Shown: in pieces, positions 8,754 to 18,774 of the stretch
Position numbering within the stretch: the first letter of the stretch is position 1
Layout: each line of letters starts with the position of its first letter
From: an uncultured Planococcus sp.
GTDB taxonomy: Bacteria; Bacillota; Bacilli; Bacillales_A; Planococcaceae
DNA: 64,000 nt
Direction of reading: 5' to 3'
NCBI GenBank assembly: GCA_947502505.1
Contig: CANNAE010000001.1
Coordinates: 363,265-427,264 of the forward strand
Program-made: the position numbers and the translations under genes
The notes under the pieces: model-generated
What the model saw: the letters and a program-made list of their open reading frames with translations, nothing else
Databases searched by the model: none
Told to the model about the DNA's origin: nothing

Positions 8754-10373
8754 ATGGAACGTTTCTGGGATACGCCGGAGAAGCTAGAGGATTTATTGTG
8801 TGAGCTGGTCAGTTGGGAAAGCATTTATTTAACGCAAGGGGAAGCAGAATTCCCGGTGAAGCTAAAAGGGTTGCTGGGGGAGCTAGATTATTTCAAGCAG
8901 CATCCCGATCAATTGGCGCTAGGTGAAGTCAACTGGGGACGAACGTTTTTGACGGCGCTCTATAAACACGAAGAGGCAGTGGATACGGTCGTTTTGATCA
9001 GCCATTTCGATACCGTGTCAACGGAAGATTACGGCGTGTTGCGCCCGCTTGCTTCAAGCCCGCGCTTATTGACGCGCGCGCTGCATGACCGCAAGGAAAT
9101 GCTCAGCGCTGAAGCACTCGCTGATTTGGAATCCGGCAATTATTTATTCGGCCGGGGAACGATGGACATGAAGGCGGGGCTTGCTTTGCATATGGCCCTC
9201 ATTGAGAAAGCTTCTATCGAACAATGGCCGATCAATTTGGTGCTGTTGACGGTGCCGGATGAGGAAGTCAACTCCAACGGCATGCGCCATGCAGTTCCTT
9301 ATCTTTTGGAGATTGCCGAAACACATCAGCTGGAGTATTCCTTATTCCTGAACGGGGAACCGGTCTTTGCTCAAGACCCGAAAGAAAGCGATTTTAAAGT
9401 ATATAGCGGAAGCATCGGTAAAATCATGCCAAGTGCTTTGTTTTATGGGAAAGAAACCCATGTAGGCGAACCGCTCAGCGGGCTGACGTCGAATTATATG
9501 GCCTCGTATCTAACCCAGGAAATGAGCTGGAACCCGAAATTCCGTGAGACACTGTACGGCGAAACCTCGCCGCTGCCTGTCACGGTGCTGCAGCGTGACG
9601 TGAAGATGGAATATTCGGCCCAGACACCGTACCGCGCAGTATCCATGTACAATGTCTTCCTGCTCGAACGCAATGCAGAAGAGACGATGCAAATGTTTGA
9701 AGAAACGGCTCGAGAAGCACTTTATAAGATGAGCCGGGATTATAACGAAATGTGCCAGCGGGAGGGTATCGAGCCCGTCAACGAAGTGAAAGTTTTCCGG
9801 TTTGAAGAGCTGAAGGAATACGCACTGGAAAAGCTGGGCGAAAAAGCGGTGGAGCAGATTATGTCGAATGTGACAGAAGATGTTGACCACGATGTGCGGG
9901 AACAGTCCCATGCCATCACGGACCAATTATTGATCCAGTGCCATGAGCTGACACCTGCCGTGATCTTATTGTTTGCGCCGCCTTATTATCCCCCGGTCAA
10001 TTCGAGCGAATCAGAACTCGTCAAGAACTGCATCCAGCAAGTGCAGGAAACCGCGCTTGAACGTTTTGGCCTTGAAGTGAAGCAAGGCCATTACTTTAAC
10101 GGCATTTCCGATTTGAGCTATGTCAATTTCAAGGACCAAAACGCAGGATGGCAAACCTACGAACAAAATACGCCAGTTTACGGCAGAAGCTATAGCGTGC
10201 CATTCGAAGCGATGCACAAGCTCCAGGCACCGGTATTGAATGTCGGGCCGTTCGGGCGGGATGCACACCAGCGGACAGAACGCCTGAACCGCAAGAGCGC
10301 ATTCGAGGAGCTGCCGGTTTTATTGGAAGATTTGCTGTTGTCGCAGTTCACCCCATTAGTATCGAAGAAATAA
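8754..10373 (+). CDS. RocB-like M20-family peptidase/deacylase
   Basis: A 539-residue protein like B. subtilis RocB, a long member of the M20 zinc hydrolases placed in arginine use but of unclear chemistry. Metal-ligand motifs are LISHFDTVS (His/Asp), FGRGTMDMKAG (bridging Asp) and the catalytic VPDEEVNSNG. The C-terminal half is family-specific, with HQR near the end. The length is typical of RocB rather than of ordinary 370-400 residue M20 enzymes. No arginase or ornithine genes are beside it, so its substrate is unknown here. GAAAGGGTGG precedes the ATG. Confidence 0.8.
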   Translation: MERFWDTPEKLEDLLCELVSWESIYLTQGEAEFPVKLKGLLGELDYFKQHPDQLALGEVNWGRTFLTALYKHEEAVDTVVLISHFDTVSTEDYGVLRPLASSPRLLTRALHDRKEMLSAEALADLESGNYLFGRGTMDMKAGLALHMALIEKASIEQWPINLVLLTVPDEEVNSNGMRHAVPYLLEIAETHQLEYSLFLNGEPVFAQDPKESDFKVYSGSIGKIMPSALFYGKETHVGEPLSGLTSNYMASYLTQEMSWNPKFRETLYGETSPLPVTVLQRDVKMEYSAQTPYRAVSMYNVFLLERNAEETMQMFEETAREALYKMSRDYNEMCQREGIEPVNEVKVFRFEELKEYALEKLGEKAVEQIMSNVTEDVDHDVREQSHAITDQLLIQCHELTPAVILLFAPPYYPPVNSSESELVKNCIQQVQETALERFGLEVKQGHYFNGISDLSYVNFKDQNAGWQTYEQNTPVYGRSYSVPFEAMHKLQAPVLNVGPFGRDAHQRTERLNRKSAFEELPVLLEDLLLSQFTPLVSKK

Positions 10374-10423
10374 GCATATTGGTTAGCTTGCCGGGTAAAG
10401 AATGGCAAAAGGAGCTGATCTCA

Positions 10424-10921
10424 ATGAAAGATGCACAGTTTTTTCATTTTGAAGATGATGGCACCATCCCGAACAACCCTAAGCTGCCAGTCGTTTTCTA
10501 TCCCGAGGCCTTCCACGGAAAAACCGGCCAGATCCAACAAGCCTTCGAAGATCACGCGTGGGGCAATAGCTGGCAAGGCGGCGTGTTCGATTTTCATCAT
10601 TACCACAGCAACACACACGAAGCGCTCGGTGTGGTGAGCGGATCGGCGCAGCTGCAGCTGGGCGGCGAAAACGGTGATGTAGTGGAAGTGGCCGCGGGGG
10701 ATGTTTGTGTTTTGCCCGCCGGCACGGGCCATAAACGGTTATCGGCAAGCGAGGATTTCCGCATCGTCGGCGCATATCCCGGAGGTGTGGAATACAACTT
10801 GAAGACCGGTGAGCCGGGCGAGCGCCCTTACGTACTCGAAGATATCCACAATACGCCGCTGCCGAAGACCGACCCTGTATACGGTGACGCGGGGCCTCTG
10901 CTTTCTGCGTGGAAAGTATGA
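10424..10921 (+). CDS. yjlB: YjlB-type cupin protein
   Basis: A 165-residue single-domain cupin. The metal motif 1 shows FDFHHYHSNTHEALGVVSGSAQLQLGG (H, H, E ligands) and motif 2 shows VCVLPAGTGHKRL (H ligand), so a bound divalent metal is likely. Its layout matches the YjlB subfamily, whose reaction is not established. The start is the ATG at 10424 with AAAAGGAG nine bases upstream; an upstream GTG in frame lacks a site. It lies 50 bases after the RocB-like gene and may be co-transcribed. Confidence 0.8.
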   Translation: MKDAQFFHFEDDGTIPNNPKLPVVFYPEAFHGKTGQIQQAFEDHAWGNSWQGGVFDFHHYHSNTHEALGVVSGSAQLQLGGENGDVVEVAAGDVCVLPAGTGHKRLSASEDFRIVGAYPGGVEYNLKTGEPGERPYVLEDIHNTPLPKTDPVYGDAGPLLSAWKV

Positions 10922-10927
10922 GGCGAT

Positions 10928-10976
10928 AAAAAAGACGAAGCGCAAGGTGGATTGACCTCGCGCTTCGTCTTTTTCG
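10928..10976. terminator. Bidirectional terminator between cupin and aspartokinase genes
   Basis: AAAAAGACGAAGCGC pairs perfectly with GCGCTTCGTCTTTTT. A and T runs at both ends allow it to stop transcription from either side. Confidence 0.9.
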
Positions 10977-10987
10977 TTTAGGGAATT

Positions 10988-12355
10988 TTACTGGCCGACA
11001 AGCGCCGGGGCGAAAAATTCCTTATACAGTTCATTGAGTATTTTTCCTTCGTCTTCTTTCAAGATGCCAAACACCAAGCTGACTTCGGAAGAACCTTGGT
11101 TGATCATTTCGATATTGACGTCGGTGCGCGCAAATGCAGCCGCTGCACGGGCAGTGAGGCCTTTATTATTGTGCATGCCTTCACCTACCAATACGATCAT
11201 GGAGAAATCGTTGCGGATATGGACATCGTCCGCTTGGAGTTCGTTCTTCACCCGTTCGATGATGCGCTGTTCTTTTTCGTTATCGAGCTGATGGCTCCGT
11301 AAAATGACGGATAAGTTATCGATGCCGGATGGGATATGTTCATAGGAGATTTCTTCCTCTTCCAGGATTTGCAGAAGCTTGCGGCCGAACCCGACTTCCC
11401 GGTTCATCAAATACTTGCCGACATACAAAGTGGAAAACCCGCTGTCCGCAGAAATTCCAGTGACAGGGCGTGGTGAACTGGCGCGCTCGGCTACAATCAT
11501 CGTGCCCGGTGCAGAAGGATTATTGGTGTTGCGGATGCACAAAGGCACGGAGGCCCGGTATGCAGGCATCAAAGCTTCGTCGTGAAGGACGGCAAAACCG
11601 GCATAGGACAGCTCGCGCATTTCGCGGTAGGTCATCTGTTCGATTTCTACGGGGTTATCGACGACTTGAGGGTTGGCGGCAAAAACACAATCTACATCGG
11701 TGAAATTTTCATATAGCTCGGCTTTGACGGCAGCTGCAAGGATGGAGCCGGTAATATCGGAGCCGCCCCGGTCGAATGTCCGGAGCATCCCGGCTTTCGT
11801 GTAGGCAAAAAATCCAGGGAAGACCGTGATCGATGGCTTTTCTGCTAAAGCTGAAAGCTGGCTATAGGATTCGGGCAAGGCTTGTGCGCGTTCCGGCGGA
11901 TCATTGACGAACAGCCCGGCCGTGTGCGGATTGACGTACTCCGCCTGCATTCCGATGGAAGTGAAATAGGCAGCGATCAATTTCGCTGAATTGTCTTCTC
12001 CTGCCGCTTTGATCGAATCGATATACAAATCATGTTGGCCGCTGTCTGCACGCAGGCGTTCTGAAAGATCAGCACGGATAATGTCGATGATCTCCCGGTC
12101 GAGACCGAGCTCATCCGCGATTTCCGTGTAACGGTCGATGACTGCCTGCAAGGGCTGTTGGATGGATTCGCCCAATAATGCGGTTGACGCGAGACGGATG
12201 AGCAGGTCGGTCACTTTTACGTCACCGCTATGGCGTTTGCCCGGAGCGGAGACGACGACCACCCGGCGTGCCGGGTCCGCTTTGATAATGCTTGCGACTT
12301 TTTTGATTTGCTGTGCGCTAGCGACTGAAGTTCCACCGAATTTGCATACTTTCAT
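10988..12355 (-). CDS. thrD: Aspartate kinase (YclM/ThrD type)
   Basis: A 455-residue aspartokinase that phosphorylates aspartate in the first step to threonine, methionine and lysine. The N-terminus has KFGGTSVA, and the catalytic domain has VVVVSAPGKRHSGDVKVTDLL and FDRGGSDITGSILA. Two C-terminal ACT domains (about residues 310-440) are the usual site of amino-acid feedback. The overall length and the SAPGKR signature fit the YclM class rather than DapG or LysC. I start at the ATG at 12355 (MKVCKFGGTS); another in-frame ATG at 12370 has no better site. It is divergent from hom-thrC-thrB, consistent with supplying the threonine branch. Confidence 0.9.
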   Translation of the reverse strand: MKVCKFGGTSVASAQQIKKVASIIKADPARRVVVVSAPGKRHSGDVKVTDLLIRLASTALLGESIQQPLQAVIDRYTEIADELGLDREIIDIIRADLSERLRADSGQHDLYIDSIKAAGEDNSAKLIAAYFTSIGMQAEYVNPHTAGLFVNDPPERAQALPESYSQLSALAEKPSITVFPGFFAYTKAGMLRTFDRGGSDITGSILAAAVKAELYENFTDVDCVFAANPQVVDNPVEIEQMTYREMRELSYAGFAVLHDEALMPAYRASVPLCIRNTNNPSAPGTMIVAERASSPRPVTGISADSGFSTLYVGKYLMNREVGFGRKLLQILEEEEISYEHIPSGIDNLSVILRSHQLDNEKEQRIIERVKNELQADDVHIRNDFSMIVLVGEGMHNNKGLTARAAAAFARTDVNIEMINQGSSEVSLVFGILKEDEGKILNELYKEFFAPALVGQ

Positions 12356-12396
12356 CCTATCAAGTCCCATCTTTTTTTAATAGTCTGTAAAAAGGG

Positions 12397-12425
12397 TTGT
12401 TTTCGCTAAAATATAATACTATAAT
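12397..12425 (+). promoter_or_regulatory. Sigma-A promoter of hom-thrC-thrB
   Basis: TTGTTT at 12397-12402 and TATAAT at 12420-12425 are 17 bases apart, 60 bases before the hom start. I saw no T-box or other long leader structure in this short region. Confidence 0.65.
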
Positions 12426-12484
12426 GTCTCTATGACAAAAACAACTGTATTTTCACAGTGTACACACCATGGGAGGAATCGTCA

Positions 12485-13783
12485 ATGAAAAATGAAGTTT
12501 CAATCGGATTATTAGGTTTCGGTACAGTAGGGAGCGGCGTTGCGAAGATCATCCAGCAGCACCAGGAAGATCTGCAGCATAAACTGGGCGCACAAGTCGC
12601 GATCCGTAAAGTGTTGGTGCGGGATGCCGGGAAAGACCGGCTATCGGACCTCGATCCGAATGTCTTCACGACAGATATTGAAGAAATCTTGAATGATTCT
12701 TCCCTCGATATAATTGTAGAAGTAATGGGCGGCATCGAAGGCGCGAAAACGGCGATGGAACAAGCCTTGAAATCCGGCAAGCAAGTCGTGACCGCCAATA
12801 AGGATGTCATGGCACAATATGGCCATGAGCTATTGAAGCTGGCAGATGCCGAAAAATGCGATTTATTCTATGAAGCAAGTGTAGCCGGCGGCATTCCAAT
12901 CATCCGCACGCTTGAAGATGGCCTGGCTTCAGACCGCATCTCGAGCATGATGGGCATCGTCAATGGGACCACGAACTTTATCCTGACAAAGATGAAGCAA
13001 GAAAAGAAAAGCTACGAAGATGCACTCGCAGAAGCGACCGAGCTTGGTTTTGCGGAAGCTGACCCGACCGCCGATGTGGGCGGGCTCGATGCAGCGCGCA
13101 AGATGGTCATCTTGTCATCGCTTGCTTACTCGACTGAAGTCCGGCTGGATGATGTCAATATCCGCGGCATGGAAACAATACAAGACGGCGATGTGGAGAT
13201 GGGCGAAAACTTGGGCTATACGATGAAAATGGTGGGCTCTTCGACAAAAGACGAAGATGGCATCGATGTGTCCGTTGAACCGATTTTCCTGGCGAACAGC
13301 CATCCATTGGCGTCGGTCAATAATGAATTCAACGCTGTATATATTTACGGAGATGCAGTCGGGGAAACGATGCTTTACGGCCCTGGGGCAGGATCATTGC
13401 CGACTGCGACCTCAGTCGTCTCCGATATCATTGCAGCCTGCAGAAACTTGCTTCTCGGGGTGAACGGGAAACGTGAACACGCCGCGCAGCACGAACGCGT
13501 GATCAAGCCTGCGGATAAAAGCCGCTCGAAATATTTCCACCGTTTGCTGGTGAACGATGTAGTCGGGGTATTGTCTAAAGTAAGCGCCATTTACAGCAAT
13601 CATGGCGCGAGCATTCAATCCATCGTACAAAATCCGGGAACCGATGAAAACGAAGGAAAAGCGGAGCTTATTTTAAAAACGCATGAAATTTCACGCCAAC
13701 AGCATTTGGATGTCTTGAAAGAACTGGAAGGAATGGCAAGCCTAATCAGCCATTACCGCATTGAAGGGGAGGATGCAGCATGA
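12485..13783 (+). CDS. hom: Homoserine dehydrogenase
   Basis: A 432-residue NAD(P)-dependent enzyme reducing aspartate semialdehyde to homoserine. It has a Rossmann nucleotide site ([13 protein letters not shown]), a catalytic domain with [30 protein letters not shown] and [15 protein letters not shown], and a C-terminal ACT domain (about 350-430) for feedback control. The length and domain order are those of Bacillus Hom. The start is the ATG at 12485 behind GGGAGGAATC; an ATG-like start at 12458 would add nine unconserved residues. The stop overlaps thrC by four bases. Confidence 0.95.
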   Translation: MKNEVSIGLLGFGTVGSGVAKIIQQHQEDLQHKLGAQVAIRKVLVRDAGKDRLSDLDPNVFTTDIEEILNDSSLDIIVEVMGGIEGAKTAMEQALKSGKQVVTANKDVMAQYGHELLKLADAEKCDLFYEASVAGGIPIIRTLEDGLASDRISSMMGIVNGTTNFILTKMKQEKKSYEDALAEATELGFAEADPTADVGGLDAARKMVILSSLAYSTEVRLDDVNIRGMETIQDGDVEMGENLGYTMKMVGSSTKDEDGIDVSVEPIFLANSHPLASVNNEFNAVYIYGDAVGETMLYGPGAGSLPTATSVVSDIIAACRNLLLGVNGKREHAAQHERVIKPADKSRSKYFHRLLVNDVVGVLSKVSAIYSNHGASIQSIVQNPGTDENEGKAELILKTHEISRQQHLDVLKELEGMASLISHYRIEGEDAA

Positions 13784-14841
13784 GATGGCCTGGACTGATT
13801 GAACAATACAAAGAATGGCTGCCGGTAACGGAGGCTACACCTTCACTGACATTGCAAGAGGGCAATACACCGCTGATCCATCTCGAAAAGCTGTCTGCTG
13901 ATTGGGGCATCGAAGTCTATGCCAAAATCGAAGGCGCCAATCCGACCGGATCCTTTAAAGATCGCGGCATGGTCATGGCGGTTGCGAAAGCGAAAGAAGA
14001 AGGCAAGAGCGTCCTGGTTTGTGCATCCACAGGGAACACATCGGCTTCGGCTGCTGCATACGGTGCCAGAGCAGGCATGCGGACAATTGTCGTCATCCCT
14101 GAAGGCCGCATCGCGCTCGGCAAATTGGCGCAAGCGAAAATGTATGGGGCAGAAATTTTGGAGATCAAGGGCAATTTTGACGAAGCGCTGGAAATGGTCC
14201 GCGAAATCGGCAAATCGCCAGGCATCGCACTCGTCAATTCAGTGAACCCTTACCGCCTCGAAGGACAGAAGACCATCGCTTTCGAAGTGATCGAGCAGCT
14301 CGGGAAAGTGCCGGACCTGTTCGCGCTTCCTGTTGGCAACGCCGGCAATATTTCAGCTGCCTGGAAAGGCTTCACTGAATATGCGGAACGCACTGGCGAA
14401 AAACGCCCTGAATTGCTCGGTGTCCAGGCGGAAGGCGCATCGCCGATCGTCCAGAACAAAGTGGTGGAACAGCCTGAAACCATTGCAACGGCAATCCGCA
14501 TCGGCAACCCGGCAAGCTGGCAATTGGCGCTTAATGCACTCGATGAATCACAAGGCACGATTCTTTCAAGAAGCGATGATAAAATCCTTGAGGCCTACCA
14601 GCTGCTCGCCAAGACAGAAGGCGTCTTTGCGGAACCGGCATCTTGCGCATCGATTGCAGGTTTGAAAAAACAAGTCGAAGACGGCCATATCAAAAAAGGG
14701 TCGACTGTTGTCTGTGTATTGACAGGCAATGGCTTAAAAGATCCGGCGACAGCCATCGAAGTCAGCAAACAAGACGGCATGCTCGAAGCCGCAAACATGG
14801 AACAGTTTTGGGAGGAGTTAAAAAAGGAGGTCAAAGTATGA
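13780..14841 (+). CDS. thrC: Threonine synthase
   Basis: A 353-residue fold-type II PLP enzyme converting O-phosphohomoserine to threonine. The PLP lysine lies in [11 protein letters not shown], the substrate loop is [19 protein letters not shown], and the PLP phosphate-binding glycines are in [14 protein letters not shown]. The length matches the short Bacillus enzyme. It is flanked by ATGA overlaps on both sides (with hom and thrB), so the three genes are translated as a coupled operon. Confidence 0.95.
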   Translation: MRWPGLIEQYKEWLPVTEATPSLTLQEGNTPLIHLEKLSADWGIEVYAKIEGANPTGSFKDRGMVMAVAKAKEEGKSVLVCASTGNTSASAAAYGARAGMRTIVVIPEGRIALGKLAQAKMYGAEILEIKGNFDEALEMVREIGKSPGIALVNSVNPYRLEGQKTIAFEVIEQLGKVPDLFALPVGNAGNISAAWKGFTEYAERTGEKRPELLGVQAEGASPIVQNKVVEQPETIATAIRIGNPASWQLALNALDESQGTILSRSDDKILEAYQLLAKTEGVFAEPASCASIAGLKKQVEDGHIKKGSTVVCVLTGNGLKDPATAIEVSKQDGMLEAANMEQFWEELKKEVKV

Positions 14842-15743
14842 GTGGTAAAGAGTTCTCGATAGCGGTACCGGCCTCCACTGCCAACTTAGGCCCCGGGTTT
14901 GATTCCATCGGCCTTGCCCTAGACCTCCATTTGAATATTCACGTATCGCCTGCCGATTCGTGGCAGCTCGATTATAAAACACCGGAATACGCCCATCTGT
15001 CCGGTGTTGAAGGGAATTTAATCCTGCAGGCGGCTGAACGCACGGCAGCTGCTTACGGGAAAAAATTACCGCCAGCCAAATTGGAAATCGAGACAGATAT
15101 CCCGCTCGGGCGTGGGCTTGGCAGCAGTGCTTCAGCTATCGCGGCAGGCATCGAACTGGGCAATCGATTGCTCGATTTGCATATGCCGGATCAGGAAAAG
15201 GTGCGCATCGGTACTGAGATGGAAGGCCATCCGGATAATATTTCCGCATCGCTGCTCGGGGGCTTGACGATTTCTTATTACGATGAAGAGCAAATCGAGA
15301 CCGTGCATGTAGAACAAGTCGATATCGGGGTCGTGCTGTTGATCCCGCAAGAGATTTTCCTGACCGAAGAGTCCAGGAACCTGTTGCCTGAGAAACTCCA
15401 CCATGCTGAAAGTGTGCGGGGGAGTGCTGCAGCTAATGTGTTGTCTGCGGCGATGGTGCGAGGCGATTGGGAAAAAGCCGGCAAGCTTATGGGCAAAGAT
15501 ATTTTCCACCAGCCCTATCGCCAAAACCGTTTCCCGGATTTTGAGAACATCGGGGAAGCGTGCCGCAAGCTGGGTGCTTATGGATGCGCCATCAGCGGAG
15601 CGGGCCCATCCCTTTTCATTCCGGTTCCCCGGGGAGATGAACACCGCATCGCAGAAGCGCTCGGCCAGCAATTTCCGTATTATGAAAGCATGGCCATGCA
15701 ACCGGAATGTACAGGAACCAAATCATTTGAAACAGTGGCATGA
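14838..15743 (+). CDS. thrB: Homoserine kinase
   Basis: A 301-residue GHMP kinase that makes O-phosphohomoserine for ThrC. The N-terminus has [18 protein letters not shown], the ATP loop is [16 protein letters not shown], and motif 3 is [12 protein letters not shown]. The start is the ATG at 14838 behind AAGGAGGTCAAAGT; the reading frame is open much further upstream but that part is antisense-like overlap with thrC. It is the last gene of the operon and is followed by a perfect terminator. Confidence 0.95.
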   Translation: MSGKEFSIAVPASTANLGPGFDSIGLALDLHLNIHVSPADSWQLDYKTPEYAHLSGVEGNLILQAAERTAAAYGKKLPPAKLEIETDIPLGRGLGSSASAIAAGIELGNRLLDLHMPDQEKVRIGTEMEGHPDNISASLLGGLTISYYDEEQIETVHVEQVDIGVVLLIPQEIFLTEESRNLLPEKLHHAESVRGSAAANVLSAAMVRGDWEKAGKLMGKDIFHQPYRQNRFPDFENIGEACRKLGAYGCAISGAGPSLFIPVPRGDEHRIAEALGQQFPYYESMAMQPECTGTKSFETVA

Positions 15744-15745
15744 CA

Positions 15746-15784
15746 AAAAGCTCCGGATCAGCTGATCCGGAGCTTTTTTTATTG
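15746..15784. terminator. Bidirectional terminator between thrB and gabD
   Basis: AAAAAGCTCCGGATC and its complement form a perfect stem followed by seven T. It serves the converging genes on both strands. Confidence 0.92.
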
Positions 15785-15788
15785 CACT

Positions 15789-17213
15789 TTATAGTTTGAT
15801 GGAAATGTATTTGGTTTCAAGGAAGGCATCGAGCCCTTCCTGTCCGCCTTCACGGCCGACGCCGCTTTCTTTCATCCCGCCGAACGGGGCTTGTGCAGTG
15901 GAAGGCAAGCCGTCATTCCAGCCGACGATGCCATACTCCAAATTTTCTGCAATGAAAGTGCCGCGTGACATGCTTTCGGTGAAGAAGTAGGAAGCAAGGC
16001 CGAAGCGTGTATCGTTCGCTAGTTTGACCGCTTCTTCATCGGTTTTGAAACTCATGATCGGCGCAACTGGCCCGAAGGTTTCTTCGTTCATGACCAACAT
16101 ATCGTCCTTCGCATCGATCAGGACGGTCGGATTATAGAAATAAGCATTATTTTCCGTTTGGCCATCACCGCCGACCAGTACTTTTGCGCCTTTATCGACA
16201 GCGTCTTTTACGTGCCGTTCTACTTTATCATAGCCGTCCTTGTCGACGAGCGGGCCGATGTCCACTCCATCTTCAAGGCCATTTCCGACTTTCAGTTGGC
16301 TGGCCGCTTGTTTGAGCTTTTCGGAAAACGCATCGACAATTCCTTCTTGCACGTAAATGCGGTTGCCGCATACGCAGGTCTGGCCAGCATTGCGGAATTT
16401 GGATGCCATGACGCCTTCGACTGCTTTGTCGAGGTCTGCATCATCAAGGACGATGATCGGCGCGTGCCCGCCAAGTTCCAAGGACAAGTTCAACATCGTT
16501 TCTGCCCCTTGTTTCATCAATTCCTTGCCAATTTCAGTAGAGCCGGTGAAAGTCAGCTTGCGGACTGATGGGTGGCTGGTGAACACTTTGCCGATTTGTG
16601 AGGCGCTGCCCGTCACCAGGTTGATGACGCCTTTCGGGAACCCAGCTTGTTCTGCAAGTTCGAAGATGCGCACGGCTGTAAGTGGCGTCATTTTCGCTGG
16701 TTTTGAGACAAATGTGCATCCAGCAGCAAGTGCGGGTGCCATTTTCCGTGCCATCATGGCCGCAGGGAAATTCCACGGCGTGATGGAAGTTACTACGCCA
16801 ACCGGCTGCTTATTGATTTGGATCCGTTTGCCGTCTTTACTAGCAGGGATGGTCCGGCCATATACACGTTTGCTTTCTTCCGCAAACCAGGAAATGAAAG
16901 AAGCGGAATATTCCACTTCTCCGATTGCCTCTTTCAAAGGCTTGCCCATTTCCTTGGTGAGGATTTCCCCGACTTCTTCTTTATGTTCCAATAGGAGGTC
17001 ATGCCATCTCATCAATATTTCTGCCCGTTCGTAAGCAGTTGTCTTCGACCAGGAGGGGAAAGCGGCAGCCGCGGCTTCAACCGCATCTGTTGCTTCTACT
17101 TCACCGCCATTAGGGACTGTCCCCACTTGTTCCCCGGTTGCCGGGTTGATGACTTCGATCACATCATTCCCTTTATCTGTCCATTCGCCATTTATATAAT
17201 GTTTGCCATTCAT
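15789..17213 (-). CDS. gabD: NAD(P)-dependent succinate-semialdehyde dehydrogenase
   Basis: A 474-residue aldehyde dehydrogenase oxidising succinate semialdehyde to succinate, the end of the GABA pathway. Visible are the cofactor region TPWNFPAAMMARK, FTGSTEIGKELM, the catalytic Glu in LSLELGGHAP and the nucleophilic Cys in NAGQTCVCGNR (with a neighbouring second Cys as in many SSADHs). The ALDH fold resolves the family; the exact aldehyde is inferred from overall similarity to GabD. The start is the ATG at 17213 with GAGGAGG seven bases before it; the preceding TTG at 17216 is also in frame. No GABA aminotransferase is adjacent. Confidence 0.85.
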   Translation of the reverse strand: MNGKHYINGEWTDKGNDVIEVINPATGEQVGTVPNGGEVEATDAVEAAAAAFPSWSKTTAYERAEILMRWHDLLLEHKEEVGEILTKEMGKPLKEAIGEVEYSASFISWFAEESKRVYGRTIPASKDGKRIQINKQPVGVVTSITPWNFPAAMMARKMAPALAAGCTFVSKPAKMTPLTAVRIFELAEQAGFPKGVINLVTGSASQIGKVFTSHPSVRKLTFTGSTEIGKELMKQGAETMLNLSLELGGHAPIIVLDDADLDKAVEGVMASKFRNAGQTCVCGNRIYVQEGIVDAFSEKLKQAASQLKVGNGLEDGVDIGPLVDKDGYDKVERHVKDAVDKGAKVLVGGDGQTENNAYFYNPTVLIDAKDDMLVMNEETFGPVAPIMSFKTDEEAVKLANDTRFGLASYFFTESMSRGTFIAENLEYGIVGWNDGLPSTAQAPFGGMKESGVGREGGQEGLDAFLETKYISIKL

Positions 17214-17553
17214 CAAAACGCCTCCTCAAATTATGCTTCTTGTAGTCAATACCTCACCTGGAAAATGTCTAAACTTACAGAGGCTGTCGCCTGGATATAG
17301 CGAGAAAAAGAAAATTGGCGAAAAAAAGTGACCAAAAACCATAAAAAAATAAATTTCGGAAAATACGCAATATATCGCTGTTGGTCGCGCTTACATTAAA
17401 CCATTCGTTATTTCAATTTAAAGTTATTTCAAAATAGTCTATAAATTGTATTTCCGAACTCGAAATTCTGTGCTACTATTGCTTAAAACTAATAGGCTTT
17501 CCCAAAACCTTGTTGCCGTATAATGTTTTGAAGCCAAGAGAGGATTGAACAGC
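17214..17553. other. AT-rich divergent intergenic region
   Basis: About 340 bases without a gene. It contains the gabD ribosome site at its left end and a TATAAT at 17519-17524 that is a likely -10 element for the rightward membrane-protein gene (no good -35). I saw no stable hairpin or RNA gene. Confidence 0.5.
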
Positions 17554-18750
17554 ATGCCCCAAATGTTAGCCTTGGCCATTATGGCTTTTATCTTGTTTAT
17601 CGGAGAGCTTATCTCCATCCGTACGAAAGCTTGGATTCCATCAATTTTCGTGAGCGGGGTATTGTTCCTAATCGGATACTGGACGTTCTTTCCGGAAGAT
17701 ATTGTGACCATCGGCGGCATTCCGCCAGTCGTTGCCACCTTGCTGATTTACTTATTGATCACGAATATGGGGACTTTATTGTCGCTTGACGAGTTGAAAA
17801 AACAATGGCGAACCATTTTAATCGCTTTGTCAGGGATATTGGGCATCGTCGTCTTCTTGCTTGCGATCGGAACGCTGCTATTTGATTTCCAGACCGTCAT
17901 CGTTGCTATCCCGCCGCTCGTCGGAGGCTTAGTGTCCGCGTTGATCATGTCGGAAGGCGCATCGGCTGCTGGACTCCCGACGCTCGCCGTATTTGCTATC
18001 GTAATTTATGTCATTCAGGGATTTGCGGGCTATCCGTTGACGTCTGTCATGCTAAAAAAAGAAGGGCGCAACTTGCTGAAGAAATATAGAAATAATGAAT
18101 TGCCGGATTATACACCTCTAACACAAGAAGTGACTGAAGAAAAAGCGCATGACGATAAGCCGAAATTGTTTGCGGCATTGCCGGAAAAATACAATACCGA
18201 TTTCTTTAAGTTCTTCCGTCTTGCACTCGTTGGGTACGCCGCGTACCTAGTTTCTACTCTAGTTGCGCCTGTCGTGGAAATCAGCCCATTTGTCCTCTGT
18301 TTATTGTTCGGGGTGCTTGCCCGTTCCATTGGCTTTTTGGAACGCCATCCACTGCAAAAAGCGAATGGCTTCGGTTTTGCAATCATGGCATTATTGCTAT
18401 TCATATTCGATGGTTTGAAAACGGCGACACCTGAAATGATGCTGGAAATCCTGTATCCATTGATCGGCTGCATCATCATCGGGCTAGTCGGCATGTATAT
18501 CTTTTCATTCATCATCGGGAAGATTCTCAAAGTCAGCAAAGAAATGGCGTTCGCGTGTTCGTTGACGGCGCTGTACGGCTTCCCGGCAGACTATATCATC
18601 ACAGTTGAAGTGATCAACGCATTGACGCAGGATGAACAAGAACGTGAAATGCTAACAAGCCGCATGCTCCCGCCGATGCTGGTCGCGGGATTCATCACGG
18701 TCACGATTGTATCAGTCATCTTGGCAGGAATTTTCGTCGGGTTCCTGTAA
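17554..18750 (+). CDS. Multi-pass membrane protein, putative transporter
   Basis: A 398-residue integral membrane protein with about ten hydrophobic segments in two halves, separated by a hydrophilic loop at about residues 168-215. Each half has a small-residue-rich re-entrant-looking stretch (VGGLVSALIMSEGASAAGLP in the first). The symmetry suggests an ion-coupled symporter-like fold, but I do not recognise the family with certainty. The ATG at 17554 is chosen because AGAGAGGA sits nine bases upstream; the TTG at 17545 abuts that site. The two downstream M20 amidohydrolase genes begin 24 bases later, so it may import their acylated or carbamoylated amino-acid substrate. Confidence 0.7.
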   Translation: MPQMLALAIMAFILFIGELISIRTKAWIPSIFVSGVLFLIGYWTFFPEDIVTIGGIPPVVATLLIYLLITNMGTLLSLDELKKQWRTILIALSGILGIVVFLLAIGTLLFDFQTVIVAIPPLVGGLVSALIMSEGASAAGLPTLAVFAIVIYVIQGFAGYPLTSVMLKKEGRNLLKKYRNNELPDYTPLTQEVTEEKAHDDKPKLFAALPEKYNTDFFKFFRLALVGYAAYLVSTLVAPVVEISPFVLCLLFGVLARSIGFLERHPLQKANGFGFAIMALLLFIFDGLKTATPEMMLEILYPLIGCIIIGLVGMYIFSFIIGKILKVSKEMAFACSLTALYGFPADYIITVEVINALTQDEQEREMLTSRMLPPMLVAGFITVTIVSVILAGIFVGFL

Positions 18751-18774
18751 ATTATCATTTAGGAGGGAATTGCC